NCBI GenBank assembly: GCA_016716665.1
Contig: JADJVH010000010.1
Coordinates: forward strand, 124,001-188,000
From: Candidatus Opimibacter iunctus
GTDB taxonomy: Bacteria; Bacteroidota; Bacteroidia; Chitinophagales; Saprospiraceae
Direction: 5' to 3'
Length of the DNA: 64,000 bases
The position numbers and the translations under genes are program-made. Shown piece after piece: positions 1-8,658 of this stretch. The notes under the pieces were generated by a model that was not told where the DNA came from, did no database searches, and worked only from the letters and a program-made list of their open reading frames with translations. Numbering within the stretch: position 1 is the first letter of the stretch; the number at the start of each line of letters is the position of its first letter.

Positions 1-480
1 GATATGAAGACGCTTGAAGACTTTGGCACCTACGTCCACCTCGATGATCTGCGTGATATCCGTTTCAATCAACTGCGCAACTACATGAAGATCGAAAACG
101 GGACCGTCTATCTGCCCGTGATGTTCATCCAATCCAGCGCACTCAACATGAGCATCAGTGGTGAGCATACTTTTGATCAGAAGATACTCTACTATATCAA
201 ACTCAACGCGGGCCAGGTAGCTGCTACCAAGCTCAAGAAAAATGATGTGAAGAGGGATTTTAAAAAGGCCAGCAAGAGCGGTTGGATCAATATGTACTTT
301 GTCCTCAATGGCACCACCTCCAATGTCAAATACCAGCAGGAACGATCCTACGTCATCTCAGGCTTCGAATCCTCCACCGCCTTAAAGGAAGGTTTACGCA
401 ACTACCTCGTGGAAAAATTTGGCTATGATGTCTATTGGATTGAGCCCAATGAGTGGGAAGACATACCGGAATATCAGTGA
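1..480 (+). CDS. AsmA-like protein, C-terminal end (cut by window edge)
   Basis: The reading frame is open from the first base, so this is the 3' end of a longer gene whose start lies outside the window; the ATG at base 4 is probably internal. The visible ~159 residues resemble the C-terminal region of Bacteroidota AsmA-like proteins: alternating beta-strand segments, 'HLDDLRDIRFNQLRN', then a 'YYIKLNAGQ' stretch. AsmA-family proteins are large, inner-membrane-anchored periplasmic proteins linked to lipid transport and outer-membrane homeostasis; members are usually much longer than this. The family call rests on pattern recognition of a fragment only. A short 7-bp repeat array begins at the stop codon. 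Confidence 0.62.
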   Translation, partial: DMKTLEDFGTYVHLDDLRDIRFNQLRNYMKIENGTVYLPVMFIQSSALNMSISGEHTFDQKILYYIKLNAGQVAATKLKKNDVKRDFKKASKSGWINMYFVLNGTTSNVKYQQERSYVISGFESSTALKEGLRNYLVEKFGYDVYWIEPNEWEDIPEYQ

Positions 481-507
481 TCGGTGATCAGTGATCGGTG
501 ATCGGTA
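476..507. repeat. 7-bp tandem repeat (TGATCGG-like), about four units
   Basis: Four consecutive units of TGATCGG or TGATCAG fill the short gap between the AsmA-like gene and the convergent T9SS protein gene. It is one of many short-unit arrays in the intergenic DNA of this window. Confidence 0.75.
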
Positions 508-508
508 T

Positions 509-1903
509 TTACTCCAGCACAATCATCTTCTTCACAGCAACACACTTTCCAGCCCTTATCTCCAGGAAAATCATTCCACGAGCCGCAAAGTCAGATGATT
601 TCAAAATCAAGGACTGATATCCGGCACTTACATTTTCAGAAAAGGATTTTATTCTCTTCCCATTTACATGGGTGAGGGTATAGGTGACCTGATCTGACTG
701 GGGCAGATAAAAGGAAACCCTTGTCTCATCCTTCCATGGATTGGGTGAACAGGAAAGAATAGCGAGTTCACCCCTGCTATCCGGACTATCCATCCTGAGT
801 TCAGGAACAAAAGTCTGCTCACCATCCACATAAAGCTCTGCTTCAGTGATTGAGGAGTTGATCGAAAGCGAGTTGCTCAAATCCCCTGCCTCATGCGCTC
901 GCAACTGGATAGTAAAGAGGACATCACCAGCAGAGAGGGCTACATTGTCTTCATCAAACCAACTCACGGTCATCTGGTCATTGAAGAGCGCATAGTCATC
1001 ATCTCCAATTGAAATGGCTCCTGGTAAAAGGCCTATGATCTCCATGCCATTCGCAGCCAGTGTAAATTGGAAACCAGTGAGTGCTTGGTCCGATGAAATG
1101 CGAATAGGTACTTTGATGATATCATCCACTTTATAGGATTGCGGGTCGGCGAGGAGGTTCATAGGCGCTAATGATTCTCTTGAATGGAGTTGTGCCAGAC
1201 CTGGATCAACAGAGTTGTTGATATCACCGATTTTGATTCCATAAAAATCACTATTGGGTGGAAGGCTGTCGGTAAAAGAAATGTCCTGGTTATTATTCCA
1301 TGGTTTTAAGGTGTCCTGTTTAACCACAAACCTCCAGCTCTTGTTGGAGGGAAATTCTGAATAAGTACCGAGGATGAGCTTGCGTATTTCGATAAGATCG
1401 ATTGCGCTGACATTTACCGAATTATTGGCATCAGCAGCAATGTACTGATCAGCGGCTGTGAATACCTCTTTACCCAGAAGATGTTTTTGAATACCAAGTA
1501 GATCTAATGTAGATACCCCATTCCTGTGCTTGTCATTTTTTTCAGGCACAATTATGGTCTCTTCACCTGTCAGGACTATATTAAATAAATACCTGCCATC
1601 CGATCCGGTAGTATCTGTCTGCAGGATACTTCCGTTCCTGTACAATGAAACTATGACCTTGTTTATTCCTTCATTGCCATGCACTGTTGTTATCCTTCCG
1701 GTAAGGGTTGTATCCAAATCCGTTTCATCTAATGTGTTTAGATTATTGGCAGGAATTAATTTACTCTCTTCCTGGGTATATAGACCATTCAGGTTATAAA
1801 AACCTTGAAGAAATTCCGGACCGTTGGTTTGGGAAAAGGATAGGATATAGCCTGAAAAGGAAATGATCAGGCATCCAATTACCTTTACGTAATGGTGGTT
1901 CAT
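509..1903 (-). CDS. Secreted protein with dockerin-like, cohesin-like and T9SS sorting domains
   Basis: A 464-residue exported protein. Residues 1-25 form a signal peptide ending in SFSQ. Residues 65-118 look like a small carboxypeptidase-regulatory or SdrB-like beta domain ('GSDGRYLFN'). Residues 122-180 contain two dockerin-type repeats, the second with the loop ADANNSVNVSAID, and a third echo, KIGDINNS, lies near 224-231. Residues 245-360 resemble a cohesin beta-sandwich. Residues 380-464 form a T9SS type A sorting domain beginning CSPNPWKDET. Cohesin and dockerin normally bind each other on separate proteins of cellulosomes, so having both in one chain suggests cell-surface assembly or self-association (inference). 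The product should be exported by Sec, then cross the outer membrane by T9SS. No partner enzyme is adjacent. Confidence 0.75.
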   Translation of the reverse strand: MNHHYVKVIGCLIISFSGYILSFSQTNGPEFLQGFYNLNGLYTQEESKLIPANNLNTLDETDLDTTLTGRITTVHGNEGINKVIVSLYRNGSILQTDTTGSDGRYLFNIVLTGEETIIVPEKNDKHRNGVSTLDLLGIQKHLLGKEVFTAADQYIAADANNSVNVSAIDLIEIRKLILGTYSEFPSNKSWRFVVKQDTLKPWNNNQDISFTDSLPPNSDFYGIKIGDINNSVDPGLAQLHSRESLAPMNLLADPQSYKVDDIIKVPIRISSDQALTGFQFTLAANGMEIIGLLPGAISIGDDDYALFNDQMTVSWFDEDNVALSAGDVLFTIQLRAHEAGDLSNSLSINSSITEAELYVDGEQTFVPELRMDSPDSRGELAILSCSPNPWKDETRVSFYLPQSDQVTYTLTHVNGKRIKSFSENVSAGYQSLILKSSDFAARGMIFLEIRAGKCVAVKKMIVLE

Positions 1904-1990
1904 GGGCGGATTATTTAGGTGCCGGATTTGACTCCGTCACGGTTAATAATCACTAAATATAACCTTTTAGATAAGAAAAAGAAAGGATCG

Positions 1991-2013
1991 CGCGCAGAGA
2001 CGCAGAGTCGCAG
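1991..2013. repeat. 8-bp repeat GCAGAGAC/GCAGAGTC
   Basis: Short array of 8-bp units upstream of the T9SS protein gene. The same type recurs at 4891-4917, 57595-57619 and 57654-57680 with related units (GCAACGCC, GAGACGCA, GCAACGAC). Confidence 0.6.
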
Positions 2014-2096
2014 TATTGAATTCTCGCCTTGCCTCTTGCCTTTCCGCCGCTAATTCACGCAAATTTTCGCTAATTTACTCCCCTTTTAAACTGCCC

Positions 2097-2233
2097 GTTG
2101 CTCCGTTGCTCCGTTGCTCCGTTGCTCCGTTGCTCCGTTGCTCCGTTGCTCCGTTGCTCCGTTGCTCCGTTGCCCTAACACTGCTCCGTTGCTCCGTTGC
2201 TCCGTTGCTCCGTTGCTCCGTTGCTCCGTTGCT
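2097..2233. repeat. 8-bp tandem repeat GTTGCTCC, about 15 units in two blocks
   Basis: About nine perfect GTTGCTCC units (2097-2168) and, after a short spacer around 2169-2182, about six more. The array fills the gap between the 3' end of the NADP-binding oxidoreductase gene and the 5' end of the T9SS protein gene, both on the minus strand. The rest of the 347-bp gap (1904-2250) has no gene I can support. Perfect short units like this are prone to copy-number change by replication slippage. Confidence 0.9.
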
Positions 2234-2250
2234 CCCTGCCCCTTGCCATT

Positions 2251-2898
2251 TCATTTAAGCAACTTAAATGCATGTCTCCATTTCCCGCTGTTAATACCCG
2301 GTATGCACCAAAGCATACACAGGGGCTCAATCGCCCTGGCGGCTTCAACTTTTCCCATATCCTCTGCTTCCCAGCCTATCTCTTCGAGTAATGCAGTAGT
2401 CTGTTTCTTAGCCTCTTCATTATTGCCGCAGATAAACATGCTTGGCTTCTGGCCCCCGAAATCCGGATCTACCATCAAGGCATTACCCACACAGGAAAAG
2501 CACTTGACAAAATGGGCCTGTGGCACTAATCCCTGCAGGCGTTCCATCAGGCTCTCATCCAGGGAGGTGAAAAAAGGAAGGACTCCATTGGTGGGTGGTC
2601 CCTCTGCGATAGGATTTGTGGCATCAAGCACTGTCTTTCCGGCCAGGTTACTGATCCCTGCCCTGGTCAACGCCTCCTCTGCGACGGTACCCTTGACAGC
2701 GAGTATCAACAGATCTGAAAACCTTGCAGTTTCTTCAAACGACCCGATGGCTGCATTTCCTTTGGTTTTTTCCCTGATGGTATCATGCTTGGCGGCATCA
2801 TTGGTGCCTACCATGATCTGATATCCGTGACGCTGCAATCCATTGGCCAGCGCTATGCCTACATTGCCGGATCCGATGATCCCTATTTTCTTTTCCAT
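2251..2898 (-). CDS. NADP oxidoreductase, coenzyme F420-dependent-type family
   Basis: A 215-residue protein with an N-terminal Rossmann motif, GIIGSGNVGIALANGL (residues 5-20), and the acidic/polar segment typical of the F420-dependent NADP reductase (F420_oxidored) family, followed by a DATNPIAEG loop near residue 93. In Bacteroidota such proteins do not necessarily use F420; they are generally NAD(P)-binding reductases of unknown substrate. It is of normal length for the short, single-domain members. It is followed downstream by the GTTGCTCC array and lies upstream of no obvious partner; rsmG is next, on the same strand, 66 bp away. The substrate cannot be inferred from the sequence. Confidence 0.75.
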   Translation of the reverse strand: MEKKIGIIGSGNVGIALANGLQRHGYQIMVGTNDAAKHDTIREKTKGNAAIGSFEETARFSDLLILAVKGTVAEEALTRAGISNLAGKTVLDATNPIAEGPPTNGVLPFFTSLDESLMERLQGLVPQAHFVKCFSCVGNALMVDPDFGGQKPSMFICGNNEEAKKQTTALLEEIGWEAEDMGKVEAARAIEPLCMLWCIPGINSGKWRHAFKLLK

Positions 2899-2964
2899 GA
2901 TTGATTTGATTGAAGGTTGAAAAGGTCTAACAAGAAAGGTTGAAGAGGGTTTACAAAAATCGGT

Positions 2965-3576
2965 TTAACCAATTCTTTTTACATCCACCAGATACTTGCC
3001 GGTAAAGTATTCCTCCTTGAAATACTTGTTGACCGGAATAGAGGTCACCTGGTATCTCGGCGGCAATTCCTTTCTGATTTCCCCGGGCTCCCCTCCTTTA
3101 TACACAATCCAGTGTTGCGACGGGATGAGGTGCCGGGTCCATGCTACCAACTGGGACAAGGAACTCACCGCTCTGCTGATAGCCATCGAATACTCACCTT
3201 CGTGATCCTCAACGCGTGAATGTATAGCCTTCACATTTTCCAGCCCTATAGTGGTTGCCACATCATTGACGACGTGTAACTTTTTAGCCGTTGCGTCCAG
3301 CAAGGTAAACTGTACCTCAGGAAACAAGATGGCCAAAGGAATACCTGGAAACCCACCTCCTGTGCCTACATCGAGAATATGCATATCCGCCTCAATAGCA
3401 TTATACTTTGCCAGCGCGAGGGAATGCAACACATGGTGCTCATAAAGGTGATCGATGTCCTTGCGGCTGATCACATTGATCTTCTCATTCCAGTCACGAT
3501 ACAACGGGCCCAGTGCCTTTAATTGTGATTGCTGTTTTTCGGTGAGATCCGGAAAATAAGAAAGAATCAATTCCAT
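2965..3576 (-). CDS. rsmG: 16S rRNA (guanine-527 N7) methyltransferase RsmG
   Basis: This enzyme methylates N7 of G527 in 16S rRNA using S-adenosylmethionine. The 203-residue protein has the hallmark RsmG SAM-binding motif DVGTGGGFPGIPLA at about residues 69-82 and the N-terminal NVISRKD segment that precedes it; 'AISRAVSSL' is the usual later motif. Length is typical. Its start overlaps the end of the upstream glycosyltransferase gene by 10 bp on the same strand, so the two are probably co-transcribed and translationally coupled. Confidence 0.95.
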   Translation of the reverse strand: MELILSYFPDLTEKQQSQLKALGPLYRDWNEKINVISRKDIDHLYEHHVLHSLALAKYNAIEADMHILDVGTGGGFPGIPLAILFPEVQFTLLDATAKKLHVVNDVATTIGLENVKAIHSRVEDHEGEYSMAISRAVSSLSQLVAWTRHLIPSQHWIVYKGGEPGEIRKELPPRYQVTSIPVNKYFKEEYFTGKYLVDVKRIG

Positions 3577-4649
3577 GTTTTCTTTTTGACTGCGGCGGTG
3601 AAGATACCCATCCCGGCAAGATATACTGCATACCCGATGTCAAGCAAAGGATACCACCATGCGGTGTCCATGTCCCCAAGCTGCCTGGTCCATCGCCTAT
3701 ACGTATCCCATCTCACCGCAAGACCAACGACCAGCAAAGTAAACATCAGTGAGTCAAACGCAATGGGCAGGAACAACGGCAGGAGAAACCAATGCATGAT
3801 GAGTGCCATGCCATAGATGCCCGGCTGCCACCAGGATACATTGCTGTAATGATGCCCTGCGGACAAGTGCCTGTGTTTTTGTTTTATCCACTGGCCCCAC
3901 GATATCGGCGGATCAGAATACACATGCGCAGCTTTTTTAAAATTGACATTTATCAATGTAAAGCCTGCTGCCTGCTGCACCCACAAGTCATCATCCCCAT
4001 AGGGAATGCCCTCATGGCCTTGATATGGATTGGCCTCCAAAAACAAACTCCGAGGGTATAAGATATTGCGGCCAACACCCATATAAGGCTTTCCTTTTAT
4101 GGCCCATGAGAGATACTGGATACCCGTCATCACGGTTTCAAATCGAATGAGGAGATTCAGCAAGCCACCTGCATGTTTATAGGGGGAATACCCCAAAACA
4201 AGATTCTGACCACTACTTTGTGACACCATACTTGTTATCCATCCATGGCCAGCAGGTATACAATCAGCATCAGTGCATAGGATCAAATCATTGTTTGCCA
4301 TCTGTATACCCTGGGTAAGCGCATATTTTTTACCTGGAGATTGATCGGAGTGAAACAATGAAACCCGAGGGTGATTTGATACCACTTCTTCCAGTTTGTC
4401 CTTTTCTCCCAGATCACTATGGTCATCGACAATGATGACTTCAAATGTTGGATAATCCTGTGAAAGAAAAGCTCCGAGGTTCCGGATCAGGTGGTCACTA
4501 CCGTTTTTAACTGCTATGACGATACTGACGCCCGGTAGCTCATCTGGTTGATACGGCGCAGTCCTTTTATCCCTGGCACGGAATATCAGCATATGATACC
4601 CTATGAGGACCACAAGTGAAACGTACCATATTATCTCAAGGATGAGCAT
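3567..4649 (-). CDS. Family 2 glycosyltransferase, membrane-associated
   Basis: A 360-residue GT-A-fold glycosyltransferase. Residues 1-24 are a membrane segment, followed by the GT2 core: VSIVIAVKNG (41-50), VDDHSD (74-79) and the metal-binding TDADC (126-130). A GDDDLW segment near 218-223 and QWIKQKHRH are the acceptor-side acidic and Q-x-x-RW-like elements. Two to three hydrophobic segments near the C terminus suggest membrane anchoring. It likely transfers a sugar to a lipid or glycan in envelope synthesis; donor and acceptor cannot be told. It overlaps rsmG by 10 bp and probably leads a two-gene operon. A -7 box lies just upstream of the ATG, giving a very short leader. Confidence 0.85.
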   Translation of the reverse strand: MLILEIIWYVSLVVLIGYHMLIFRARDKRTAPYQPDELPGVSIVIAVKNGSDHLIRNLGAFLSQDYPTFEVIIVDDHSDLGEKDKLEEVVSNHPRVSLFHSDQSPGKKYALTQGIQMANNDLILCTDADCIPAGHGWITSMVSQSSGQNLVLGYSPYKHAGGLLNLLIRFETVMTGIQYLSWAIKGKPYMGVGRNILYPRSLFLEANPYQGHEGIPYGDDDLWVQQAAGFTLINVNFKKAAHVYSDPPISWGQWIKQKHRHLSAGHHYSNVSWWQPGIYGMALIMHWFLLPLFLPIAFDSLMFTLLVVGLAVRWDTYRRWTRQLGDMDTAWWYPLLDIGYAVYLAGMGIFTAAVKKKTWN

Positions 4650-4656
4650 CGCCTGT

Positions 4657-4664
4657 CAAATGTA
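4657..4664 (-). promoter_or_regulatory. Candidate -7 box TACATTTG for the glycosyltransferase-rsmG operon
   Basis: On the minus strand the sequence reads TACATTTG, matching the Bacteroidota -7 consensus TAnnTTTG, only 7 bp before the start codon. No clear -33 TTG was found at the right spacing. The short distance implies a nearly leaderless transcript. Confidence 0.5.
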
Positions 4665-4695
4665 GGATAGTTGTGAGACTGTGAGCAGTGTATGA

Positions 4696-5004
4696 AGGTA
4701 AGACAGTAAGACAGTAAGAGGTGTGAGCGGTGTGAAAGGTGTAAGAAGGTAAGACAGTGAGATAGTAAGAGGTGTGAGTCAGGCGCATGTGTGTTAAACC
4801 TCTTCAGCCCCTTCAGCCTCTTTCGCCTCTTCAGCCCTGATTGCTGAGCTGTGCCGTATTATTAGGCTTTGAAACTTAATAATTTATTTCTCGCGCAACG
4901 CCGCAACGCCGCAGCGTCTCTTTCACCTCTTCAGCCCCTTTAGCCTCTTCAGCCTCTTTCGCCCCTTCAGCCTTTCTGCCGTTCCGCCTCTTTGGCCTTT
5001 TCAC
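4696..5004. repeat. Intergenic 8-bp and 9-bp tandem repeats upstream of aspS
   Basis: The 388-bp gap between two divergent operons is almost entirely low-complexity repeats. 4696-4779 has degenerate 8-bp units such as GTAAGACA. 4799-4839 and 4917-5004 have 9-bp units such as CTCTTCAGC, CCCTTTAGC and CTCTTTCGC. 4891-4917 has 8-bp GCAACGCC units. No gene is visible here; the aspS promoter sits at the right end. Confidence 0.8.
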
Positions 5005-5006
5005 CT

Positions 5007-5014
5007 TACATTTG
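5007..5014 (+). promoter_or_regulatory. Candidate -7 promoter element TACATTTG for aspS-odhB
   Basis: TACATTTG matches the Bacteroidota -7 consensus TAnnTTTG and ends 23 bp before the aspS ATG. A TTTG at 4991 is too close to serve as a well-spaced -33 element, so only the -7 box is well supported. Confidence 0.55.
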
Positions 5015-5037
5015 CAGCCCAAACAAATGGAATAAAC

Positions 5038-6804
5038 ATGTACAGAACGAACACGTGCGGAGAACTGAGACTAGGCAATGCAGGTATGGAAGTGACCCTG
5101 AGCGGATGGGTGCAGGCCTCAAGAGATCTCGGAGGCATGACTTTTATTGACTTACGGGACCGGTATGGTATCACCCAGCTGGTTTTCAATATGGAAGATG
5201 ATGCGGCTCTGTGCCAGCAGGCACGCAAACTGGGACGTGAATTTGTCATCCAGGCCACAGGCACCGTCAGAGAACGCACCAGCAAGAATCCTAACAGGCC
5301 TACCGGGGATATAGAAATAGTGGTGACAGCACTCAAGACCCTCAATGCATCTAAGGTCCCTCCCTTCACTATCGAAGACGAAACCGATGGTGGCGACGAG
5401 TTGCGTATGAAATACAGGTATCTCGATATCCGCCGCAATCCGGTGCAGGAAAAACTCATCTTCCGCGCCCGGGTAGCCCTCGAGACCAGGAAGTATCTCT
5501 CCGGAGCCGGCTTCATAGAAGTGGAGACCCCAAATCTTATAAAGAGTACCCCTGAGGGTGCACGTGATTTTGTAGTCCCAAGCCGTGTCAACCAGGGCCA
5601 GTTTTATGCCCTGCCCCAGTCCCCCCAGACCTTTAAGCAAATCCTGATGGTAGCCGGCATGGACCGCTACTTCCAGATTGTAAAATGCTTCAGGGATGAA
5701 GACCTGCGCGCAGACCGCCAACCTGAGTTTACACAGATCGACTGCGAGATGGCCTTCGTCACCCGCGAAGACATCCTCCAGACTTTTGAAGGCCTGACAC
5801 GTCACTTGTTTCAAACCGTGCTCAATGTCGACCTTGGCGAATTCCCACGAATGTCTTACGATGAAGCCATGACACGATATGGTTCTGACAAACCCGATGT
5901 GCGCTTCGGAATGGAGTTTGTCGAATTCAATGACCTGGCCAAGGGCCATGGCTTCCAGGTGTTTGATGATGCCGAGCTTATCGTGGGTATATGCGTGCCC
6001 GGTCAGGCAGAAACCTATTCTAACAAGATGCTCAATGACCTGACCGAATGGGTCAAGCGTCCACAGATCGGTGCCAAGGGACTGGTCAATATCAAGCTCC
6101 AGGCTGATGGTTCGATCAAGAGCTCTATTTCAAAATACTATACTGACGAGCAACTGAAGGCCTGGGCAGAAAAAGCAGGTGCCGGTGCCAATGACATGAT
6201 CCTCATCCTCTCCGGAGAAACAGACAAAGTGCGCAAGCAACTCAACGAACTGCGCCTTGAGATGGGTACTCGACTTGGTATGCGCGCGCCAGGCACGTTC
6301 AAGCCACTATGGGTAGTTGACTTTGCATTGCTCGAATGGGATGAAGAAGCCAATCGCTTCCATGCCATGCACCATCCATTTACTTCACCAAAGGCTAGCG
6401 ACATAGACCGCATGCTCGATGGTGATCATGAGACGATGAAGAGCCTGCGTGCTGATGCTTACGACCTCGTGATCAATGGTGTAGAGATCGGCGGTGGATC
6501 CATCCGTATCCATGATCGTGCACTCCAGGAAAAGAATTTTAAACTTCTTGGCTTCACGCCTGAACAAGCAGAGAATCAATTTGGTTTCCTCATGGGCGCG
6601 TTTGAATATGGAGCACCACCTCATGGCGGCATCGCCTTTGGCTTTGACCGCCTGTGTGCCATGATGAAAGGGGAAACATCCATTCGCGACTTTATCGCTT
6701 TCCCCAAAAACAACCAGTGCAGGGATGTCATGATAGATGCGCCATCATCCATTGATGATGCGCAGTTGAAGGAGCTGGCACTCAAAGTGGAAGGGCGTAA
6801 ATAA
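5038..6804 (+). CDS. aspS: Aspartyl-tRNA synthetase
   Basis: This enzyme charges tRNA-Asp with aspartate using ATP. The 588-residue length matches the bacterial-type AspRS with an inserted GAD domain. The N-terminal OB-fold anticodon-binding domain spans about 1-105, and class II motif 2 is visible as FRDEDLRADRQPEFTQID around 220-237. The C-terminal motif 3 reads GIAFGFDRLCAMM. The insertion between motifs 2 and 3 is the GAD domain. No residues appear missing. The odhB gene follows after 15 bp on the same strand and is probably co-transcribed, an unusual neighbour for a tRNA synthetase. Confidence 0.97.
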   Translation: MYRTNTCGELRLGNAGMEVTLSGWVQASRDLGGMTFIDLRDRYGITQLVFNMEDDAALCQQARKLGREFVIQATGTVRERTSKNPNRPTGDIEIVVTALKTLNASKVPPFTIEDETDGGDELRMKYRYLDIRRNPVQEKLIFRARVALETRKYLSGAGFIEVETPNLIKSTPEGARDFVVPSRVNQGQFYALPQSPQTFKQILMVAGMDRYFQIVKCFRDEDLRADRQPEFTQIDCEMAFVTREDILQTFEGLTRHLFQTVLNVDLGEFPRMSYDEAMTRYGSDKPDVRFGMEFVEFNDLAKGHGFQVFDDAELIVGICVPGQAETYSNKMLNDLTEWVKRPQIGAKGLVNIKLQADGSIKSSISKYYTDEQLKAWAEKAGAGANDMILILSGETDKVRKQLNELRLEMGTRLGMRAPGTFKPLWVVDFALLEWDEEANRFHAMHHPFTSPKASDIDRMLDGDHETMKSLRADAYDLVINGVEIGGGSIRIHDRALQEKNFKLLGFTPEQAENQFGFLMGAFEYGAPPHGGIAFGFDRLCAMMKGETSIRDFIAFPKNNQCRDVMIDAPSSIDDAQLKELALKVEGRK

Positions 6805-6819
6805 ATTAAAAGAAATAGC

Positions 6820-8067
6820 ATGAGCGTTGTTGAAATGAAAGTTCCGGTCATTGGTGAGTCCATCAATGAAGTGACATTGTCCCAATGGCTCAAGGCCGAT
6901 GGCAGCTTTGTCAAGCTGGATGAGCCGATATGCGAATTCGAATCTGATAAGGCAACCCTTGAGTTTCCCGCAGAAGCAGAAGGTAAATTGATACATGTCG
7001 CCAAAGAAGGAGATGACCTGGCGATCGGCGCGCTCGTAGCAAGAATAGATACCAGTGTCAAAGGACCCGCAGAACAGGTCACTCCCTCCAAGCCGGTTGA
7101 AACCACTGCAACAACAACACCTCCTCCGACACCAAAGAAAACAGAAGCAAGCAAACCGATACCCTCTCCAGCCGCTGGCAAAATACTGAGGGAAGGAAAT
7201 GTTGATCCATCTGTAGTGGAAGGTTCCGGCAAAGAAGGTCGCATCACAAAATCAGATGCACTGCAAGCCGTCACTGAAAAAACAACAACTCCGGCAGTCA
7301 CTCCCGTATCGCCTGTTACGCCGTCTATACCTGTTTCCACACCATCTGTTGCAACAGCATTATTCAGTCGTGTCGAGCACAGGGAAAAGATGACCAGGAT
7401 GCGCAGGACCATCGCGCGCAGGCTGGTGTCTGCCAAAAACAATACGGCTATGCTCACCACTTTCAATGAGGTGGACATGACCGGCATCCTCGAACTGCGC
7501 AAGAAATATCAGGACCAGTTTGTCGCCAAATATGGCATCAAGCTTGGCTTCATGTCCATCTTTGCAAAAGCCTGCGCCCAGGCGCTGCTGGAAAAACCGG
7601 ATGTCAATGCACACATCGATGGCGAAGACCTGATCTATCATGACTATGTGGATATCTCCATTGCTATCTCTACCCCTACAGGCCTGGTAGTGCCTCCGAT
7701 ACACAATGTGGAGTCGCTGCGCTTTGATGAAATAGAGACCAAGATCAAAGACCTCGCTGACAAGGCACGGATTGGAAAACTAACACTTGAAGAAATGTCG
7801 GGTGGAACATTTACCATCACCAATGGCGGCATTTTTGGATCACTGCTTAGTACGCCGATCATCAACGAACCTCAGTCCGCTATACTCGGTATGCATAATA
7901 TCCAGGAGCGACCGATGGTCGTCAATGGCCAGATCGTCATCCGCCCGATGATGTACATCGCACTGTCCTATGATCACAGGGTAATCGATGGCAGCACGAG
8001 CGTTACCTTCCTGGTGCGTGTCAAGGAATTGCTTGAAGATCCTACAAAATTGATTTTGGGAATTTAA
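6820..8067 (+). CDS. odhB: 2-oxoglutarate dehydrogenase E2, dihydrolipoyl succinyltransferase
   Basis: E2 core of the 2-oxoglutarate dehydrogenase complex; it moves the succinyl group from E1 to CoA in the TCA cycle. The 415-residue chain has an N-terminal lipoyl domain with the lipoylated lysine in ESDKATLE (K44), a Pro/Thr/Ala-rich linker (about 80-120), an E3-binding domain (about 120-155, ending GRITKSDAL) and an acyltransferase domain with the catalytic SYDHRVIDG (H386, D390). MSVVEMKVPVIGESI at the N terminus is typical of the succinyl rather than acetyl form. E1 (odhA/sucA) is usually adjacent but is not in this window; here the gene sits behind aspS. Confidence 0.93.
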   Translation: MSVVEMKVPVIGESINEVTLSQWLKADGSFVKLDEPICEFESDKATLEFPAEAEGKLIHVAKEGDDLAIGALVARIDTSVKGPAEQVTPSKPVETTATTTPPPTPKKTEASKPIPSPAAGKILREGNVDPSVVEGSGKEGRITKSDALQAVTEKTTTPAVTPVSPVTPSIPVSTPSVATALFSRVEHREKMTRMRRTIARRLVSAKNNTAMLTTFNEVDMTGILELRKKYQDQFVAKYGIKLGFMSIFAKACAQALLEKPDVNAHIDGEDLIYHDYVDISIAISTPTGLVVPPIHNVESLRFDEIETKIKDLADKARIGKLTLEEMSGGTFTITNGGIFGSLLSTPIINEPQSAILGMHNIQERPMVVNGQIVIRPMMYIALSYDHRVIDGSTSVTFLVRVKELLEDPTKLILGI

Positions 8068-8088
8068 TTCCGGGGGAGCGCAGCCGCG

Positions 8089-8460
8089 CTAAACTCTCGG
8101 CTTTTTGATGAGGGCCACGACGACTTCAGTGACTCCATTTTCAAGAATACCCAGTTCTTCGGCAGCTCTCTTTGACAGATCAATAATCCTTCCATCTACA
8201 TAAGGCCCCCTGTCGGTGACGATGACCATCACGGAGTGATCAGGATTGTCTTTTCGGGCTACCTTGATGATGCTGCCAAGAGGTGCAGTGAGATGTGCGC
8301 AAGTGAGATCATCCGGATCATACCGGTCACCATTGGCCATTTTCTTACCCTTGAGGGCGTCAGTGTAGAAACTGGCTATTCCCTTTTCCTGGCTGTATGC
8401 AGATACAGTCACAAACAGGCATAGAAAGCCCATTATTAATATGATCAGGGATTTACTCAT
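8089..8460 (-). CDS. RlpA-like protein with double-psi beta-barrel
   Basis: A small exported protein of about 123 residues. I prefer the ATG at 8460, which gives a clean signal peptide starting MSKSLIILIMG and ending near AYSQ; an ATG at 8487 would add nine residues. The mature part is a double-psi beta-barrel domain of the RlpA family with ASFYTDALKGKKMANGDRYD, LGSIIKVA and VTDRGPYVDGRIIDLS, which holds the conserved aspartates. Family members are septal or cell-wall-associated lytic transglycosylases acting on denuded glycan strands; this one lacks a SPOR domain, so septal localization is not supported. It converges with odhB, only 21 bp away. Confidence 0.85.
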   Translation of the reverse strand: MSKSLIILIMGFLCLFVTVSAYSQEKGIASFYTDALKGKKMANGDRYDPDDLTCAHLTAPLGSIIKVARKDNPDHSVMVIVTDRGPYVDGRIIDLSKRAAEELGILENGVTEVVVALIKKPRV

Positions 8461-8658
8461 TGGATATATTAAACACAAAGAACGCATAAAAGGTTCTATT
8501 ATTGATGTTTATGATTGGTGTTTTCTTAATATGTTGTTAATTTCCTCCCGACGGGCTATTCCTGAAATGTATATACTCCTTGGAATCAGGCCTTTGAATC
8601 CTATTTTCGAAAGGAGCTTATGGAGCCCGGAAATTGGTAAATAGTTGACCGGAATCAA

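Noticed and set aside
2097..2233. CRISPR array
   Set aside because: The 8-bp units abut without unique spacers of uniform length, and no cas gene is nearby.
2016..2391. Plus-strand open frames through the GTTGCTCC array
   Set aside because: They are just translations of the tandem repeat, with repeating LRCSVAPL peptides, and overlap a real minus-strand gene.
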